NCBI RefSeq assembly: GCF_013385635.1
Contig: NZ_JACAPR010000007.1
Coordinates: 1 to 64,000, forward strand
DNA length: 64,000 bases
Reading direction: 5' to 3'
Source of the DNA: Pseudomonas gingeri
Lineage (GTDB): Bacteria; Pseudomonadota; Gammaproteobacteria; Pseudomonadales; Pseudomonadaceae
In this document: piece by piece, positions 27,362-36,041 of the stretch
How positions within the stretch are numbered: the stretch's first letter is position 1
How the letters are laid out: every line of letters begins with the position of its first letter
Position numbers and translations under genes: made by a program
The notes under the pieces: generated by a model
What the model was told of the DNA's origin: nothing
Database searches by the model: none
The model's input: the letters and a program-made list of their open reading frames with translations, nothing else

Positions 27362-27664
27362 TCAAGCGCAAACCGTGCCGATCTCCGGCGTCAGGCGAAT
27401 TTCTACCCGCTGCCCGAGTGCACGGGCGGCGTTGGCCAATGTGGCCAAGGTCATCCCTGGATCATTTTGATCCAGAGCACGATCCACAGCCGTTCGGCGG
27501 GTGTGCATACGTTCGGCCAGGGCTTTCTTGCTGACCCGTCGTGCTTTCATCAACTCGCCAAGCTGCCAGGCGATAACCCGCTTGAGCGCTGCTGCGCAGA
27601 CTTCCTCTGTCAGACCTTCCTCTTCTAGAAAATCATCGAAAGCGGAGCCGATATGCTTGTTCAT
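27362..27664 (-). CDS. Orphan XRE-family antitoxin-like regulator
   Basis: This 100-residue protein starts MNKHIGSAFDDFLEEEGLTEEV and has a helix-turn-helix with RRVSKKALAERMHTRRTAVDRALD (about residues 42-65), followed by the MTLATLANAARALGQRVEIRLT C-terminus typical of antitoxins that pair with HigB/RelE-like toxins. No toxin gene lies beside it: the 219 bases upstream on its strand hold no convincing gene. It may be a remnant of a module or act on a distant partner. Confidence 0.8.
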   Translation of the reverse strand: MNKHIGSAFDDFLEEEGLTEEVCAAALKRVIAWQLGELMKARRVSKKALAERMHTRRTAVDRALDQNDPGMTLATLANAARALGQRVEIRLTPEIGTVCA

Positions 27665-27883
27665 GGGCTTGTCTCAAAGGTTGGCTTTGCGTCGTTTCGC
27701 GAGTTGCAGGTCACTGGAAAGGAAAGTGTTGGTAGCTGTTTCTGCCTTTTCCGGAATGGTCGCTGGCGTAGTCAGGCGACTGGAAGCGGCTTCGTGGCTT
27801 TCTGTTTGGAGGGGGAGGGGACGACAAGGAAGGGGGGCGAGAGCGACCCGTATGAATTGTCGCTCTCAGACGCATCACAGCTT

Positions 27884-28507
27884 TTAAGGCTTCGGCTTGC
27901 CAGCCTGGTCTTTTCCTCGACCGACACGCAACAATCGGGAGACCGCGTTGCGCAAGGTGTTGTCGACGACACCCAGGGCACGACGCCCCGGTTCTTCCGG
28001 ACGGCCATTGAAGGACGTTACGTGGAAGTAGGACTTATCGTCGTCGTCGGGAGATTCTTCGGAAAAGTAGTAGTTGGATACGCAGCAGCGCGGGCCTTCA
28101 ACACGTACTTTGCTCACCGAGTGCCAGGAGTCCTTGTTGGTTTCCATCACGACCAGTCGGTTGAATTTTGAAACCAGGGTTTTTTGTGTCTTGACCTGTG
28201 GGTCCCACAGCTCGAAGTTCCCACCGTTTTCCAGCGACCAGTCCGGCGCCACGTAGTACAGCAGGTTCAGCCGACGATAGAGCGCCCGGGCGGCATCGTG
28301 GCTGTTGTCGATATGAGGGTTGAGGAAGTCATCCTTGAACATCATCGACAGGCCACCGGCATACAGCGTCGGATCCGGCAGGATACCGTCGATAGCGACC
28401 AGTTCGGCAATCTTGCCGACGACCGAAGGATGCTGCATCGCGAAGGTGATCGAACTGCAGCACGCGATCTACCGTTCGTCGCCGATCCGTAAAAAAATAT
28501 TTGACAT
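27884..28507 (-). pseudogene. 2OG-Fe(II) oxygenase, 5'-truncated with an in-frame amber codon
   Basis: From 28438 downward the frame encodes a prolyl-4-hydroxylase-like domain: LSMMFKDDFLNPHIDNSHD gives the H-x-D iron ligands, RRLNLLYYVAPDW and ENGGNFELWD are typical, and SWHSVSKV provides the distal His. The same frame continues upstream as MSNIFLRIGDER from an ATG at 28507, is broken by TAG at 28471-28469, and resumes IACCSSITFAMQHPSVV. The N-terminal 80 or more residues seen in such enzymes are absent. No ribosome site precedes the ATG at 28438. Loss of function is likely. Confidence 0.7.
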
Positions 28508-28533
28508 CGTTAGGGGCTTTGATTGAGTATTTA

Positions 28534-28551
28534 TAAGTCGTATACGATTTA
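28534..28551. promoter_or_regulatory. Palindrome 1 of the ohr/ohrR locus (TCGTATACGA core)
   Basis: TCGTATACGA at 28538-28547 is a perfect palindrome, extended to TAAGTCGTATACGATTTA with one mismatched pair. It lies between the oxygenase relic and the 37-residue ORF. The core resembles the palindromes at 28711 and 29320, so the same regulator probably binds all three. Confidence 0.6.
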
Positions 28552-28601
28552 ATCGTTAGCGATAGTAAATACTTCAACTCTTACTCTCTGGAGATTCGGC
28601 C

Positions 28602-28715
28602 ATGAACACTGGAAGCCACCACCCAATGCTTGTCTCTACCGACCATGCTTCCCATGGCCACCAGAGCCACAACGAGAATAACTGGATCGCTGTATCAGGC
28701 GATTTCAATGGCTAA
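28602..28715 (+). CDS. His- and Asn-rich 37-residue peptide, unrecognised
   Basis: A short frame ATG-AAC-ACT to TAA has a good ribosome site (GGAGATTCGGCC-ATG). The peptide begins MNTGSHHPMLVSTDHASHGH and ends ENNWIAVSGDFNG, with six His in the first 23 residues, five Asn and no Cys. It has no hydrophobic core. It is flanked by TCGTATACGA and TCGTATGCGA palindromes, and its stop codon lies in the second one. It could bind metal or be a substrate peptide for a modifying enzyme; both are guesses. Confidence 0.5.
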   Translation: MNTGSHHPMLVSTDHASHGHQSHNENNWIAVSGDFNG

Positions 28716-28738
28716 AATATCGTATGCGATATTTTAGC
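28711..28738. promoter_or_regulatory. Palindrome 2, upstream of ohr
   Basis: GCTAAAATATCG (28711-28722) and CGATATTTTAGC (28727-28738) form perfect 12-base arms around TATG, giving the core TCGTATGCGA. It lies 30 bases before the ohr start. It is not followed by a T-run, so it is more likely an operator than a terminator. Confidence 0.65.
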
Positions 28739-28767
28739 GCTAAATTAAAAACTCTGAGGAAACGACC

Positions 28768-29208
28768 ATGAGCAAGATTGAAAAAGTACTGGCCACCGGC
28801 AAAACCCACACCACTCACAGCAGTGTCGGCGGTCAGAGAGGCAACCTCGATATCGAACTCTCGTCACCCGGTTCTGCCCAGCCGGCCCACGTATTCACTG
28901 GTGTCCAGCCGCACCCGAAAGCCGAGCAACTGTTCGCCGGGGCGTGGTCGGCCTGCTACACCGCCGCCGTCGGGCTGGTGGCCCAGGAGCGCAATATCGC
29001 CTTGCCAGCGGATCTGTCCGTCGATATCGAGGTCGACCTGGGCCAGACCGGATCGGCCTATTTCCTCCAGGCCCGACTGACCCTGCGTGTGCCCGGGCTG
29101 TCCCACGATGTCGCGACCGACTTGGCGCAGATCGCCGATTCCATCTGCCCCTACTCCAAAGCCACACGCGGCAACATCGACGTCGCGATCAAAGTCCTCA
29201 CCGCTTGA
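28768..29208 (+). CDS. ohr: Organic hydroperoxide reductase, Ohr/OsmC family
   Basis: This 146-residue protein has the two catalytic cysteines of the family, Cys63 in FAGAWSACYTAA and Cys127 in ADSICPYSKATRGNIDV, plus conserved Glu53. It reduces organic and fatty acid hydroperoxides in the cytosol using dihydrolipoamide systems. The segment ICPYSKATRGN marks the Ohr rather than the OsmC branch. The gene stands between two palindromes and is followed by a MarR-type regulator, as is typical. Confidence 0.92.
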   Translation: MSKIEKVLATGKTHTTHSSVGGQRGNLDIELSSPGSAQPAHVFTGVQPHPKAEQLFAGAWSACYTAAVGLVAQERNIALPADLSVDIEVDLGQTGSAYFLQARLTLRVPGLSHDVATDLAQIADSICPYSKATRGNIDVAIKVLTA

Positions 29209-29319
29209 TGCACCATCTGGCCGACTTGCCTGGACCATCCTTGGCGAGTCGGTCATCGACCGTTGCAAAACGCATGCACATCAAGTGATGGCAGTCAGGA
29301 GGGCGGATTGCTTCTGATA

Positions 29320-29335
29320 ACATCGCATGCGATGT
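29320..29335. promoter_or_regulatory. Palindrome 3, upstream of ohrR
   Basis: ACATCGCATGCGATGT is a perfect 16-base palindrome, 47 bases before the ohrR start. Its core TCGCATGCGA differs by one symmetric change from the TCGTATGCGA upstream of ohr. It fits autoregulation by OhrR. Confidence 0.7.
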
Positions 29336-29382
29336 ATAGTTCTAGCTTGCAATACATCCGTTTTCGGTCGTAGAGAGTGCTT

Positions 29383-29841
29383 ATGAAATCCACTGAAAAG
29401 ATAGACCCCCTCGACCTGAAGCTTTCCCAGTTCCTGTGTTTTGCGGTCTATTCCTCCAACCTTGCCTTCGGCAAAGCCTACAAGCCAATGCTCGAGCGGC
29501 TCGGGCTGACCTATACGCAGTACATCACCCTCGTTGCGCTGTGGGAGGAAGACGACCAGACCGTTGGCAGCCTCGGCGAAAAGCTGTTTCTCGAATCCAA
29601 CACCCTCACGCCAATCCTGAAGAAGCTGGAAGCGATGGGGTACTTGCTGCGCCAGCGCGACCCGGAAGACGAACGCCAGGTGCGGATCAACCTCACTCAA
29701 GAGGGGCGCAAACTGCGCGAAGGTCTTTCGGAAGACGGCTTTCCGCAAACCGGCCTCGATCCTGATGACTTCGTGCAAATACAGAAGGCAATCGTGAAGT
29801 TACGGAGCAATCTCATCCGTTCGACGAAAGACCGGGAGTAG
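29383..29841 (+). CDS. ohrR: MarR-family peroxide-sensing repressor, OhrR-like
   Basis: Starting at the ATG at 29383 (AGAG upstream) gives 152 residues. The N-terminal KLSQFLCFAVYSSNLAF has the single reactive Cys19 in the position used by OhrR to sense organic peroxides. The winged helix follows (SLGEKLFLESNTLTPILKKLEAMGYLLRQRDPEDER). It sits 175 bases after ohr and in the same direction, each with its own palindrome. Confidence 0.9.
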   Translation: MKSTEKIDPLDLKLSQFLCFAVYSSNLAFGKAYKPMLERLGLTYTQYITLVALWEEDDQTVGSLGEKLFLESNTLTPILKKLEAMGYLLRQRDPEDERQVRINLTQEGRKLREGLSEDGFPQTGLDPDDFVQIQKAIVKLRSNLIRSTKDRE

Positions 29842-30262
29842 CTCGCAAGAGGCGCCTGGAGATTCTTGTCGAGGGCGCCATGATGCAGGGCACGCACAGA
29901 GCAGCAGCGTGATTCGCCGTCTCCAGTCAGACGTATCGCCCGCCCATATCATGACTGGAAACTCGCGCCCTGCGGTTCAATCGCAACCTGAGCGTCGGCC
30001 TCCACCGCATGCCCGAAGAGCAATACTGTCAAAACCGTAACGTTCACCTCAGCTTTCTGAAAGCTCCTCCCGCCTACCATCCTTGTTCAGTGTCGTCGCT
30101 TCTGTGGTTGGTGAGGCTTCGATACCGAGGGCCGAAACAAGCTTGCCGGCTGGCTGATGGCGACTCTCGTTCAAACACGCACGTGGTAGTCCCAGATATC
30201 CAGGTCTGCGGCGCTGCTCCATGTGCTTGCTCTGGTATCTGATTCGCGGGGCGTGAAACGGT
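29842..30262. other. Intergenic region upstream of copA
   Basis: This 421-base gap has no gene with a believable start. One inverted repeat, AGCTTTC-T-GAAAGCT, lies at 30051-30065. No CopR box (TGACA-type repeat) is recognised, and no copRS genes are adjacent. The region may contain decayed sequence; nothing in it can be named. Confidence 0.5.
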
Positions 30263-32089
30263 ATGCAATCCAAAACATCCAGGCGCACCTTTGTGAAAGG
30301 CCTGACCTCTGGTGGCATTCTCGGCGGCCTGGGATTGTGGCGCACGCCCGTCTGGGCGATCACCAGCCCTGGCCAACCTGGCGTTTTGTCAGGTACGGAG
30401 TTCGATCTGTTCATCGCTGAGAGCCAGGTGAACATTACTGGCGTAGCGCGTACGGCGATGACCATTAATGGCGGTCTGCCCGGGCCTCTGTTGCGCTGGC
30501 GTGAGGGCGAGACCGTCACACTCAGGGTCAAGAACCGCCTGAAAGACATGACCTCTATTCATTGGCACGGAATTATCCTGCCCACGAACATGGATGGTGT
30601 CCCGGGCTTGAGCTTTCACGGTATCGATCCTGACGGTATGTACCTCTACCGGTTCAAGGTCAAACAAAACGGGACATATTGGTACCACAGCCACTCCGGC
30701 CTGCAGGAGCAGCTTGGGGTGTATGGCCCATTGGTCATCGACGCCAAGGAGCCCGAGCCCTTCACATATGATCGTGACTATGTGGTGATGTTGAGCGACT
30801 GGACGGACGAAGACCCCGTCGCGTTGATGAAAAAACTGAAGAAGCAGTCGGATTACTACAACTACAACAAGCGTACCGTGAGTGATTTCATTCACGATGT
30901 CGGGGAGAAAGGCTGGGCCGCCACGGTTGCCGATCGGAAGATGTGGGCCGAGATGAAAATGAACCCCACCGATCTCGCAGACGTAAGCGGTGCAACCTAC
31001 ACCTACCTCATGAACGGCCAGGCGCCGAACATGAACTGGACGGGGATCTTCCGACCGGGTGAGAAGATCCGGTTGCGGTTCATCAATGGTTCGTCCATGA
31101 CGTACTTCGATGTGCGAATTCCCGGGTTGAAAATGACCGTCGTTGCCTCGGATGGCCAGCATGTAAAACCTGTCGTTGTTGATGAGTTGCGGATTGCTAC
31201 TGCAGAAACGTTTGATGTCATCGTCGAGCCTGCTCAGGAGGTCTACACACTTTTTGCCCAGTCGATGGACCGAACCGGCTACGCACGCGGCACTTTAGCT
31301 GCACGAGCTGGCCTTGTTGCCCCTATCCCTGCGCTGGACCCACGACCATTGGTCACGATGGCTGACATGGGGATGGGGGGGATGGACCATGGCTCCATGG
31401 CTGGCATGGGCGATATGGCCGGAATGGACCACAGCTCGATGGCGGCTATGTCCGGGATGGACGGTGGAGAAATGCAGGGCATGGACGACATGGTCGGCAT
31501 GGACCACAGCCAAATGTCGAACATGGCCCCAGGAAATGGGCACGGTATGTCGGGGATGGCCGACATGCAGTCTCATCCTGCAAGCGAAAACAACAATCCT
31601 CTGGTGGACATGCAGGCGATGGAAACTTCGCCGAAACTCGACGACCCTGGCATGGGCCTCAGGAATAATGGCCGTAAGGTGCTTACCTACTCGGACCTCA
31701 AAAGTACCTTTGAAGACCCCGATGGACGCAAACCCGCTCGCACGATCGAACTCCACCTTACCGGCCATATGGAGAAGTTTTCCTGGTCATTCAACGGTGT
31801 GAAGTTTGCCGACGCTGAACCCCTGCGATTGAAGTACGGCGAGAGAGTCCGACTGGTGTTGGTCAACGACACCATGATGACCCACCCGATTCATCTGCAC
31901 GGCATGTGGAGTGATCTGGAGGACGAGTCCGGGGAGTTCATGGTGCGCAAGCACACGATCGATATGCCACCAGGTTCGAAGCGCAGTTACCGGGTCACGG
32001 CGGATGCGCTCGGACGTTGGGCCTATCACTGCCATCTCCTGTATCACATGGAAATGGGAATGTTCCGCGAAGTGCGTGTAGAAGAGTGA
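30263..32089 (+). CDS. copA: CopA multicopper oxidase, periplasmic copper resistance
   Basis: This 608-residue protein has a twin-arginine signal ([13 protein letters not shown]) and cupredoxin domains with the copper ligands HWHG (about residue 93), HSHSG (about 136), HPIHLHG (about 535) and the C-terminal [14 protein letters not shown] Met/His-rich insert at about residues 370-440, with repeats of the type [10 protein letters not shown], resembles copper-binding MXXM units of plasmid CopA. It oxidises Cu(I) in the periplasm. It is first of copABCD. Confidence 0.96.
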   Translation: MQSKTSRRTFVKGLTSGGILGGLGLWRTPVWAITSPGQPGVLSGTEFDLFIAESQVNITGVARTAMTINGGLPGPLLRWREGETVTLRVKNRLKDMTSIHWHGIILPTNMDGVPGLSFHGIDPDGMYLYRFKVKQNGTYWYHSHSGLQEQLGVYGPLVIDAKEPEPFTYDRDYVVMLSDWTDEDPVALMKKLKKQSDYYNYNKRTVSDFIHDVGEKGWAATVADRKMWAEMKMNPTDLADVSGATYTYLMNGQAPNMNWTGIFRPGEKIRLRFINGSSMTYFDVRIPGLKMTVVASDGQHVKPVVVDELRIATAETFDVIVEPAQEVYTLFAQSMDRTGYARGTLAARAGLVAPIPALDPRPLVTMADMGMGGMDHGSMAGMGDMAGMDHSSMAAMSGMDGGEMQGMDDMVGMDHSQMSNMAPGNGHGMSGMADMQSHPASENNNPLVDMQAMETSPKLDDPGMGLRNNGRKVLTYSDLKSTFEDPDGRKPARTIELHLTGHMEKFSWSFNGVKFADAEPLRLKYGERVRLVLVNDTMMTHPIHLHGMWSDLEDESGEFMVRKHTIDMPPGSKRSYRVTADALGRWAYHCHLLYHMEMGMFREVRVEE

Positions 32090-32099
32090 GACATTAATC

Positions 32100-32927
32100 A
32101 TGATCAATAGACTTCGTGCGCGCCCCATCTACCTGACCATGGTGGTCACAAGCCTGGCATTTGCCACGACTTCATCAGCCCTGGCGAAAGACAGCGGCCT
32201 GCAAGTCATGGAGCAAAGTCGTACACCGATTCCCGTTCTGAACGATGCTGACAGAGCCGCTGTTTACAACGCCCCTGGCGGGCATGAAATGCAGGACGAC
32301 GCCCTTAACTCTTTCTTCCTGATTGATCGGTTGGAGTGGCAGAACGCTGATGCGGGAAGTGCTTTCAATTGGGAGGCGAAGGGCTGGGTCGGTGGCGATA
32401 TTGATCGTCTTTGGCTGCGCACCGAGGGTGAACGGCTCAATGGTCTGACTGAAAAATCAGAGGTCCAGGCGTTATGGGGGCACGCCATCAGCCCATGGTG
32501 GGATGTCCTCGGCGGTGTTCGCCAGGACTTCAAACCAGGCGACGCCCAGACCTGGGCTGCTTTTGGTGTTCAAGGATTGGCACTGTACAACTTTGAGGCC
32601 GAGGCGACCGCATTCATTGGCGAGCAAGGCCAGACTGCTGCGCGTCTTGAGGGAGAGTACGACTTTCTGCTGACCAACAAACTGATTCTCCAGCCAATGG
32701 CAGAGTTGAACTTCCACGGCAAGAATGACCCGCAACGCGGCGTCGGTTCCGGCCTGTCTGAAAGTGAAATAGGCATGAGGCTTCGATATGAGATTCGGCG
32801 AGAGTTTGCGCCGTATGTGGGTTTGACCTGGAACAGGTCCTATGGAAAGACCGCCGACTACACCTTGGCGGAAGGTGGTGATCGCAGTGAGGCACGCTTG
32901 GTGTTGGGTGTCCGTTTCTGGTTTTAA
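32100..32927 (+). CDS. copB: CopB outer membrane copper resistance protein
   Basis: The 275-residue protein has a signal peptide ([29 protein letters not shown]) and the CopB beta-barrel domain: [38 protein letters not shown] and the terminal [13 protein letters not shown] with the closing aromatic residue needed for outer membrane insertion. The Met/His-rich N-terminal region of plasmid CopB is short or absent here. It starts 10 bases after copA. Confidence 0.93.
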   Translation: MINRLRARPIYLTMVVTSLAFATTSSALAKDSGLQVMEQSRTPIPVLNDADRAAVYNAPGGHEMQDDALNSFFLIDRLEWQNADAGSAFNWEAKGWVGGDIDRLWLRTEGERLNGLTEKSEVQALWGHAISPWWDVLGGVRQDFKPGDAQTWAAFGVQGLALYNFEAEATAFIGEQGQTAARLEGEYDFLLTNKLILQPMAELNFHGKNDPQRGVGSGLSESEIGMRLRYEIRREFAPYVGLTWNRSYGKTADYTLAEGGDRSEARLVLGVRFWF

Positions 32928-32994
32928 TCGCAATAAACACGTGATGTAACTTACTAAATTAAATCCGGCAGCTTTGTGCTGTGAGGAGTCCTGC

Positions 32995-33378
32995 GTGCCC
33001 ATTATTAGAAAAACGGCTGTAATTATTCTTCTATCCACAGGGTTGCTGATGAGTGCCTTGGTTCAAGCTCATCCAAAACTGCTGTCTTCCAGTCCGATGG
33101 ATGGAGAGAGTAGTGTTGCTCCGGCGAAAATAGAACTGCACTTCTCCGAAAACCTGATGACCCAGTTTTCCGGAGCGAAACTCATCATGACGGATATGCC
33201 AGGCATGCCTGACTCCCCCATGGGCGTAAAGGCCAAGGTTTCAGGTGGCAGCGATCCCAAGACGATGCTTATCACTCCCGTGTCTGTGCTCACTGTCGGT
33301 ACGTACAAGGTGGAGTGGCGTGCGGTGTCTTCCGACACCCATCCCATTACGGGTACTGTTACCTTCAAAGTGAAGTAG
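32995..33378 (+). CDS. copC: CopC periplasmic copper-binding protein
   Basis: I start it at the GTG at 32995, with GAGGAGTCCTGC just upstream (127 residues, VPIIRKTAVIILLSTGLLMS, Sec signal). The mature protein begins HPKLLSSSPMDGES; the first His is the Cu(II) site. Met-rich FSGAKLIMTDMPGMPDSPMG gives the Cu(I) site, and the sandwich ends with SDTHPITGTVTFKVK. The 7-residue longer frame lacks a signal. Confidence 0.93.
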   Translation: MPIIRKTAVIILLSTGLLMSALVQAHPKLLSSSPMDGESSVAPAKIELHFSENLMTQFSGAKLIMTDMPGMPDSPMGVKAKVSGGSDPKTMLITPVSVLTVGTYKVEWRAVSSDTHPITGTVTFKVK

Positions 33379-33381
33379 GTC

Positions 33382-34335
33382 ATGAGCGACTTCATTAATA
33401 TGGCACTGCGTTTCACCCTTTATACCGATCTCATGATGCTGTTTGGATTGGCGCTATTCGGCTTGTACAGCTTGCGGGGCCGAGAGCGGCGATCAGGGGT
33501 AGTGCTGCATTTTGAGTCGCTGCTGACAGGCTCCGCCGCTATTGGCATCGTGGCGTCTATTGCCGCACTGGTTGTGCTGGCGCAAAGCATGAGTGCCGCC
33601 TCGAGTTGGATCGAACTACACCCTCATATTGAAATGATACTGACTGAAACCGAAGTGGGGTTGAGCTGGATCATTCGCGTGGGCAGCTTGATCCTGGTGA
33701 TGGCGGCTGCGGCCCAGAATAAGCGTTCGCCCACGGCAAGCCTGTGGATCGTCACCCTCGGCGGCGGGATAGCCCTGGCAACGCTTGCCTGGACAGGGCA
33801 TGGGGCCATGGATGATGGGCGTCGCCGAATTTGGCATTTTGCCACGGACATCTTCCACCTGCTTGCCGCGGGTGGCTGGCTGGGGGCGCTGGTTGCCTTT
33901 GGATTATTGGTGAGACTCAAGAAAGTCCAGGCACGGCAATCAGTCGGGATTCTGGCCCGGGCGCTGACCGGTTTCGAGTCCGCCGGCGCTGTGATTGTCG
34001 GCATCATCATCGTCACTGGCGTAGTGAACTACCTGTTTATCGTGGGCCCCAACCTGGATGGGATCACGGACAGCACCTATGGCCTTTTACTGTTTTTGAA
34101 GTTGGCTCTGTTTGGCGCGATGCTGGGCCTCGCCGCACTCAATCGGTTTCACCTTGGCCCATTCCTCGAGCGTTCGCTCGCCAACGGTGATTACACGGTT
34201 GCGGCGAATACCCTGCGACGCAGCATGGTTGCCGAACTCGGCCTGGCCATCGTCATCATCTGTCTGGTGGCCTGGTTGGGAACGTTAAGCCCCGAGATGG
34301 ACAGAGGTGAAAGTCAGACACAATCGGCCAGGTAA
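33382..34335 (+). CDS. copD: CopD inner membrane copper transport protein
   Basis: This 317-residue polytopic protein has about eight helices, with family marks such as TWTGHGA (here [12 protein letters not shown]), [16 protein letters not shown] and [22 protein letters not shown]. It begins 3 bases after copC. CopD works with CopC in copper uptake or transfer across the inner membrane. Its last 22 bases are overlapped by the antisense integrase stub. Confidence 0.93.
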   Translation: MSDFINMALRFTLYTDLMMLFGLALFGLYSLRGRERRSGVVLHFESLLTGSAAIGIVASIAALVVLAQSMSAASSWIELHPHIEMILTETEVGLSWIIRVGSLILVMAAAAQNKRSPTASLWIVTLGGGIALATLAWTGHGAMDDGRRRIWHFATDIFHLLAAGGWLGALVAFGLLVRLKKVQARQSVGILARALTGFESAGAVIVGIIIVTGVVNYLFIVGPNLDGITDSTYGLLLFLKLALFGAMLGLAALNRFHLGPFLERSLANGDYTVAANTLRRSMVAELGLAIVIICLVAWLGTLSPEMDRGESQTQSAR

Positions 34336-34418
34336 TCCTCGATAGCGGCAGCAAACTCGGTGCGTAACCGCGTCACTGAGTCGGCCAGCGGCCGGCGTTT
34401 GATTTCTGATCGTTTCAT
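34314..34418 (-). pseudogene. 5' stub of a tyrosine-type integrase next to tRNA-Gly
   Basis: A 34-codon frame starts at the ATG at 34418 and reads MKRSEIKRRPLADSVTRLRT before a stop. From memory, KRSEIKRRPLADTVLA-type N-termini belong to DUF4102/tyrosine integrases of genomic islands; after about 15 residues the match ends, as if the gene had been cut. Its position, 183 bases from the 3' end of tRNA-Gly and read away from it, is where an integrase would sit. A short frame like this could be chance, so confidence is moderate. Confidence 0.5.
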
Positions 34419-34600
34419 CCGTGGATTCTTGTATGGTTTGGTTCGATTTTCGAGCGACCATGCATCGCGCCATACAACAAAATCAATGCTATGCGGGAAT
34501 AGAGGGGATTGTGAGGGATTGCGCGGATCAGCCTTGGCTGTTGTAGCGCGGGACTTGCGAGGGATTGAGGCGTTTCGGGGTACGAGGGGGAATAAGATCG

Positions 34601-34674
34601 TGGAGCGGGTAGAGGGAATCGAACCCTCAACTAAAGCTTGGGAAGCTTTCGTTTTGCCACTAAACTATACCCGC
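34601..34674 (-). tRNA. tRNA-Gly (anticodon CCC), CCA encoded
   Basis: Read on the minus strand from 34674: acceptor GCGGGTA pairs with TACCCGC, the D-arm has TAGTTTAGTGGCAAAACG, the anticodon stem AAAGC/GCTTT encloses TTCCCAA (anticodon CCC), and the T-arm contains GGTTCGATTCC. Discriminator T is followed by a genome-encoded CCA. tRNA-Gly genes of this type are known targets of integrative elements. Confidence 0.95.
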
Positions 34675-34841
34675 TCGAACGGCTGACTTTGTACCAGATG
34701 TCGCCGCGGATTTGAAGTTTTTCTTTGCGAATCTGCGTTTTAGCAGCGATTGCGCAGCGGACTTTCGCCAGGTGTCATCGCGGGCAATCGAGCATCGGCC
34801 GGGGTGTTCCCCGCAACGCCGTTGCCCGCGATGGCGGTCGA

Positions 34842-35729
34842 TCACATGGCGTGCGCATGGTGTTCCTGGACATGTCGGTAGTATCGAGCCCGGCTTTCCT
34901 GGTGGGTGGGTTCGAGGAAACCGAGCACCGCATGACGGCTGTCCCGGCACGCCGATTTGTGTTCCATGTCGAGGAAATGCCCGGCGCTCGGAATGGTGCT
35001 GAAGTGGCTATGGCGCACGTGGTTGCCGAATGCCCGCGCATCCCCGGCCGCCGTGTACTCGTCCCATTCGCCGTTCATGAACAGCACCGGTACGTCGATC
35101 TTGTCCGCGGCCTTCAGGTAGCACAGGCGATCACTGGCGAGTATTTCGCTGATGTGGAAGTGCATCTGCCCGTATTCGTGCTCGGCCAGGCTGCTGACAT
35201 GACGGTAGTTGAAGCGCTTGAACAGCGACGGCAGGTGCTTGCCGATGGTGCTGTTGACCAGGTTGCCGACCCGGTCGCGGTCGCAGGCGCCGAGGTAGTC
35301 GACACCGCGCTCCAGGTAGTCGCGCATCGGGTCGTTGATCACCGGCGAGAACGAACTGATCACGGCCTTTTCCACCCGTCGCGGGCGCTCGGCCAGGGCG
35401 ATCAGCGCTGCGGCGCCACCCCAGGAAAACGACATCACATGCTCGGCGGCAAAGTGGTCGATCAGTTCCAGGAGGATCTGGCCCTCGACTTCCTTGGTCA
35501 GCATTCTCTCATGACGGTTGTGGGCCTTTGACTTGCCCGCGTAGGGCTGGTCGTAGCACACGACATTGTACTGCGGGTGCAGGTTCTTCACGGTCTGTGC
35601 AAATGACGCAGTGGTGGCCATCGAGCCGTTGACCAGGATAATGGTCTTTTCTGCGGCATCTGCGCGATAGAACTCCGTGTAAACCCGATATTGACCCTGT
35701 ATATCCAACACAGCGATTTCTGGCCTCAT
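34842..35729 (-). CDS. phaG: PhaG, (R)-3-hydroxyacyl-ACP thioesterase/transacylase
   Basis: The start at 35729 (MRPEIAVLDIQGQYRVYTEF) gives 295 residues, the length of P. putida PhaG; a longer frame to 35909 lacks support, and AGGAG sits 9 bases upstream of this ATG. The alpha/beta-hydrolase fold is clear: nucleophile Ser in HVMSFSWGGAAAL, GEWDEYTAA acid region and AGHFLDME for His. PhaG links fatty acid synthesis to medium-chain polyhydroxyalkanoate by releasing 3-hydroxyacyl groups from ACP. It is close to RhlA, but RVYTEFYRADAAEKTIILVNGS is PhaG-like. Confidence 0.94.
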   Translation of the reverse strand: MRPEIAVLDIQGQYRVYTEFYRADAAEKTIILVNGSMATTASFAQTVKNLHPQYNVVCYDQPYAGKSKAHNRHERMLTKEVEGQILLELIDHFAAEHVMSFSWGGAAALIALAERPRRVEKAVISSFSPVINDPMRDYLERGVDYLGACDRDRVGNLVNSTIGKHLPSLFKRFNYRHVSSLAEHEYGQMHFHISEILASDRLCYLKAADKIDVPVLFMNGEWDEYTAAGDARAFGNHVRHSHFSTIPSAGHFLDMEHKSACRDSRHAVLGFLEPTHQESRARYYRHVQEHHAHAM

Positions 35730-36041
35730 GTCCAAAGACTCCTGGCAAGCGGGTATGCGCGCAACTGACTGTGCACGAGCTATATGACAGGTAGGCATTC
35801 GCCTGGAATTTGCGGCCCATGTCGGTCCGGTGGAAGCCTGGCCGACGGGTGTTTTTATAGGCGGGCAATCTGCCGGAGAGCGAGAGCTGGCAAGCTCTGC
35901 AGCCGACAAAGAGTTTCTTGGAGTTATGAGGTGACTTGTCAGTCACAATCTGGCTGACGGTTTGATTCAAGCAGGCACCCGGTGATTGTGCAAGGAGCGA
36001 TTTGGCATAAGCCGATCACTTCTGCCCAACGGTCGTCGACT
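35730..36041. other. Intergenic region upstream of phaG
   Basis: This gap lies between phaG and rsuA, both on the minus strand. I see no sigma-54 -24/-12 pair and no gene with a good start. One small inverted repeat, GTGACT-TGTC-AGTCAC, is at about 35931-35946. It presumably holds the phaG promoter. Confidence 0.4.

Noticed and set aside
27665..27850. Minus-strand frame ending LAKRRKANL just before the orphan antitoxin, considered as a toxin remnant
   Set aside because: No start codon with a ribosome site and the composition (Ser, Pro, Thr, Ala) does not resemble HigB or RelE toxins.
27653..28171. Plus-strand frame over the oxygenase relic
   Set aside because: Its second half is the antisense of the oxygenase domain and the first half overlaps the orphan antitoxin start; no protein features.
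28711..28738. Palindrome read as a transcription terminator
   Set aside because: The stem is AT-rich with no following T-run, and the core matches the two other operator-like palindromes.
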